Source: Cloacimonetes bacterium UBA3541
GTDB taxonomy: Bacteria; Cloacimonadota; Cloacimonadia; Cloacimonadales; Cloacimonadaceae
DNA length: 42,206 nucleotides
Assembly: GCA_002376725.1 (NCBI GenBank)
Contig: DFOM01000022.1
Span: forward strand, 1-42,206
Direction: 5' to 3'
Every line of letters begins with the position of its first letter. The stretch's first letter is position 1. The position numbers and the translations under genes were made by a program. Positions 42,047 to 42,206 of this stretch are shown one piece after another. Under the pieces are notes generated by a model. The model worked only from the letters and a program-made list of their open reading frames with translations. It was not told the DNA's origin and made no database searches.

Positions 42047-42206
42047 GGTATGTAGATGTAGGGGGTGTAGATGGATGGATGTGTAGATGAAAGGGTGTGT
42101 AGTTGTAGGGGTGTGTAGATGAAAGGGTGTGTAGTTGTAGGAGTGTGCAGATGAAAGGGTGTGCAGTTGTAGGAGTGTGCAGATGAAAGGGTGTGCAGAT
42201 GTCCCC
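42047..42206 (+). repeat. Tandem array of ten 16-bp units (32-bp dimers)
   Basis: Consensus GTGTGTAGATGTAGGG. The last eight units alternate between a GATGAAAGG type and a GTTGTAGG type, so the real period is 32 bp (copies at 42079, 42111, 42143 and 42175). The first two units are more diverged, and the later dimers carry a T-to-C change (GTGTGCAG). The + strand is almost free of C and full of TAG stops; the - strand is open in all frames. The array is bracketed by TGTCCC at 42041-42046 and 42200-42205. It begins 36 bp after the PDZ-barrel gene and continues to the edge of the window. Confidence 0.9.

Noticed and set aside
42047..42206. CRISPR array
   Set aside because: Units are contiguous 16/32-bp repeats without unique spacers, and no cas gene is present.
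42079..42206. G-quadruplex-forming repeat
   Set aside because: GGG runs are separated by about 13 bases, longer than loops of canonical quadruplexes, so the case is weak.

Overview
This 42-kb AT-rich window looks like the chromosome of a Gram-negative, probably fermentative bacterium of the FCB group. My best guess is Candidatus Cloacimonadota (WWE1); this is inferred from style, not from a database match. The evidence is: ADP-heptose (LPS) genes; two secreted peptidases (C25 gingipain/PorU-like and M28) ending in FlgD-like Ig domains of the kind used as type IX-style sorting domains; a short Bacteroidota-like primary sigma factor; and a probable outer-membrane beta-barrel protein. No rRNA, tRNA, CRISPR array, transposase or prophage gene was seen.

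Region 1 (1-15912, + strand). A lone GNAT-fold protein comes first. Then 17 tightly packed genes, most overlapping or separated by a few bases, form one probable housekeeping operon: der, plsY, purF, hldE1 (rfaE1), hldE2 (rfaE2), rseC-like, folB, folK, a shortened glmU-like gene, a HIT hydrolase, a membrane-anchored LytR_C protein, rsfS, argS, rimI, nadB, tmk and a ctpA/S41 protease. It ends at a 16-bp perfect inverted repeat.

Region 2 (16035-20279). Two genes on the - strand (a YjdF-like membrane protein and an 825-residue multidomain lipoprotein) are separated by a 700-bp gene-free stretch that contains a clear - strand terminator and an unexplained hairpin. A 400-bp divergent intergenic region with two inverted repeats follows.

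Region 3 (20280-25111, + strand). Four genes: M18 aminopeptidase, DUF1015 protein, rimO and trpS.

Region 4 (25155-37566, - strand). An apparent 11-gene, 12.4-kb operon, read from high to low coordinates: acylphosphatase, LysM/M23 murein peptidase, RpoD-like sigma factor, phosphate butyryl/acetyltransferase, rlmH, a 51-residue OadG-like membrane protein, the C25/PorU-like peptidase, cysS, a membrane-anchored beta-propeller, a kinase-fold protein with a shortened N-lobe, and a Na/Pi cotransporter-PhoU protein. Translation, envelope assembly and surface-protease genes are mixed in one unit.

Region 5 (37806-42206). A secreted M28 peptidase (-) is divergent from a PDZ plus beta-barrel protein (+). 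The window ends in a G/T-rich tandem array of ten 16-bp units organised as 32-bp dimers.

Nothing here is an obviously new multi-gene system. The best candidates for novelty are the small OadG-like gene coupled to the C25 peptidase gene, the degenerate HIGH motif of ArgRS, the truncated GlmU, the kinase with a shortened N-lobe, the PDZ-barrel protein, the large lipoprotein and the 16-bp array.
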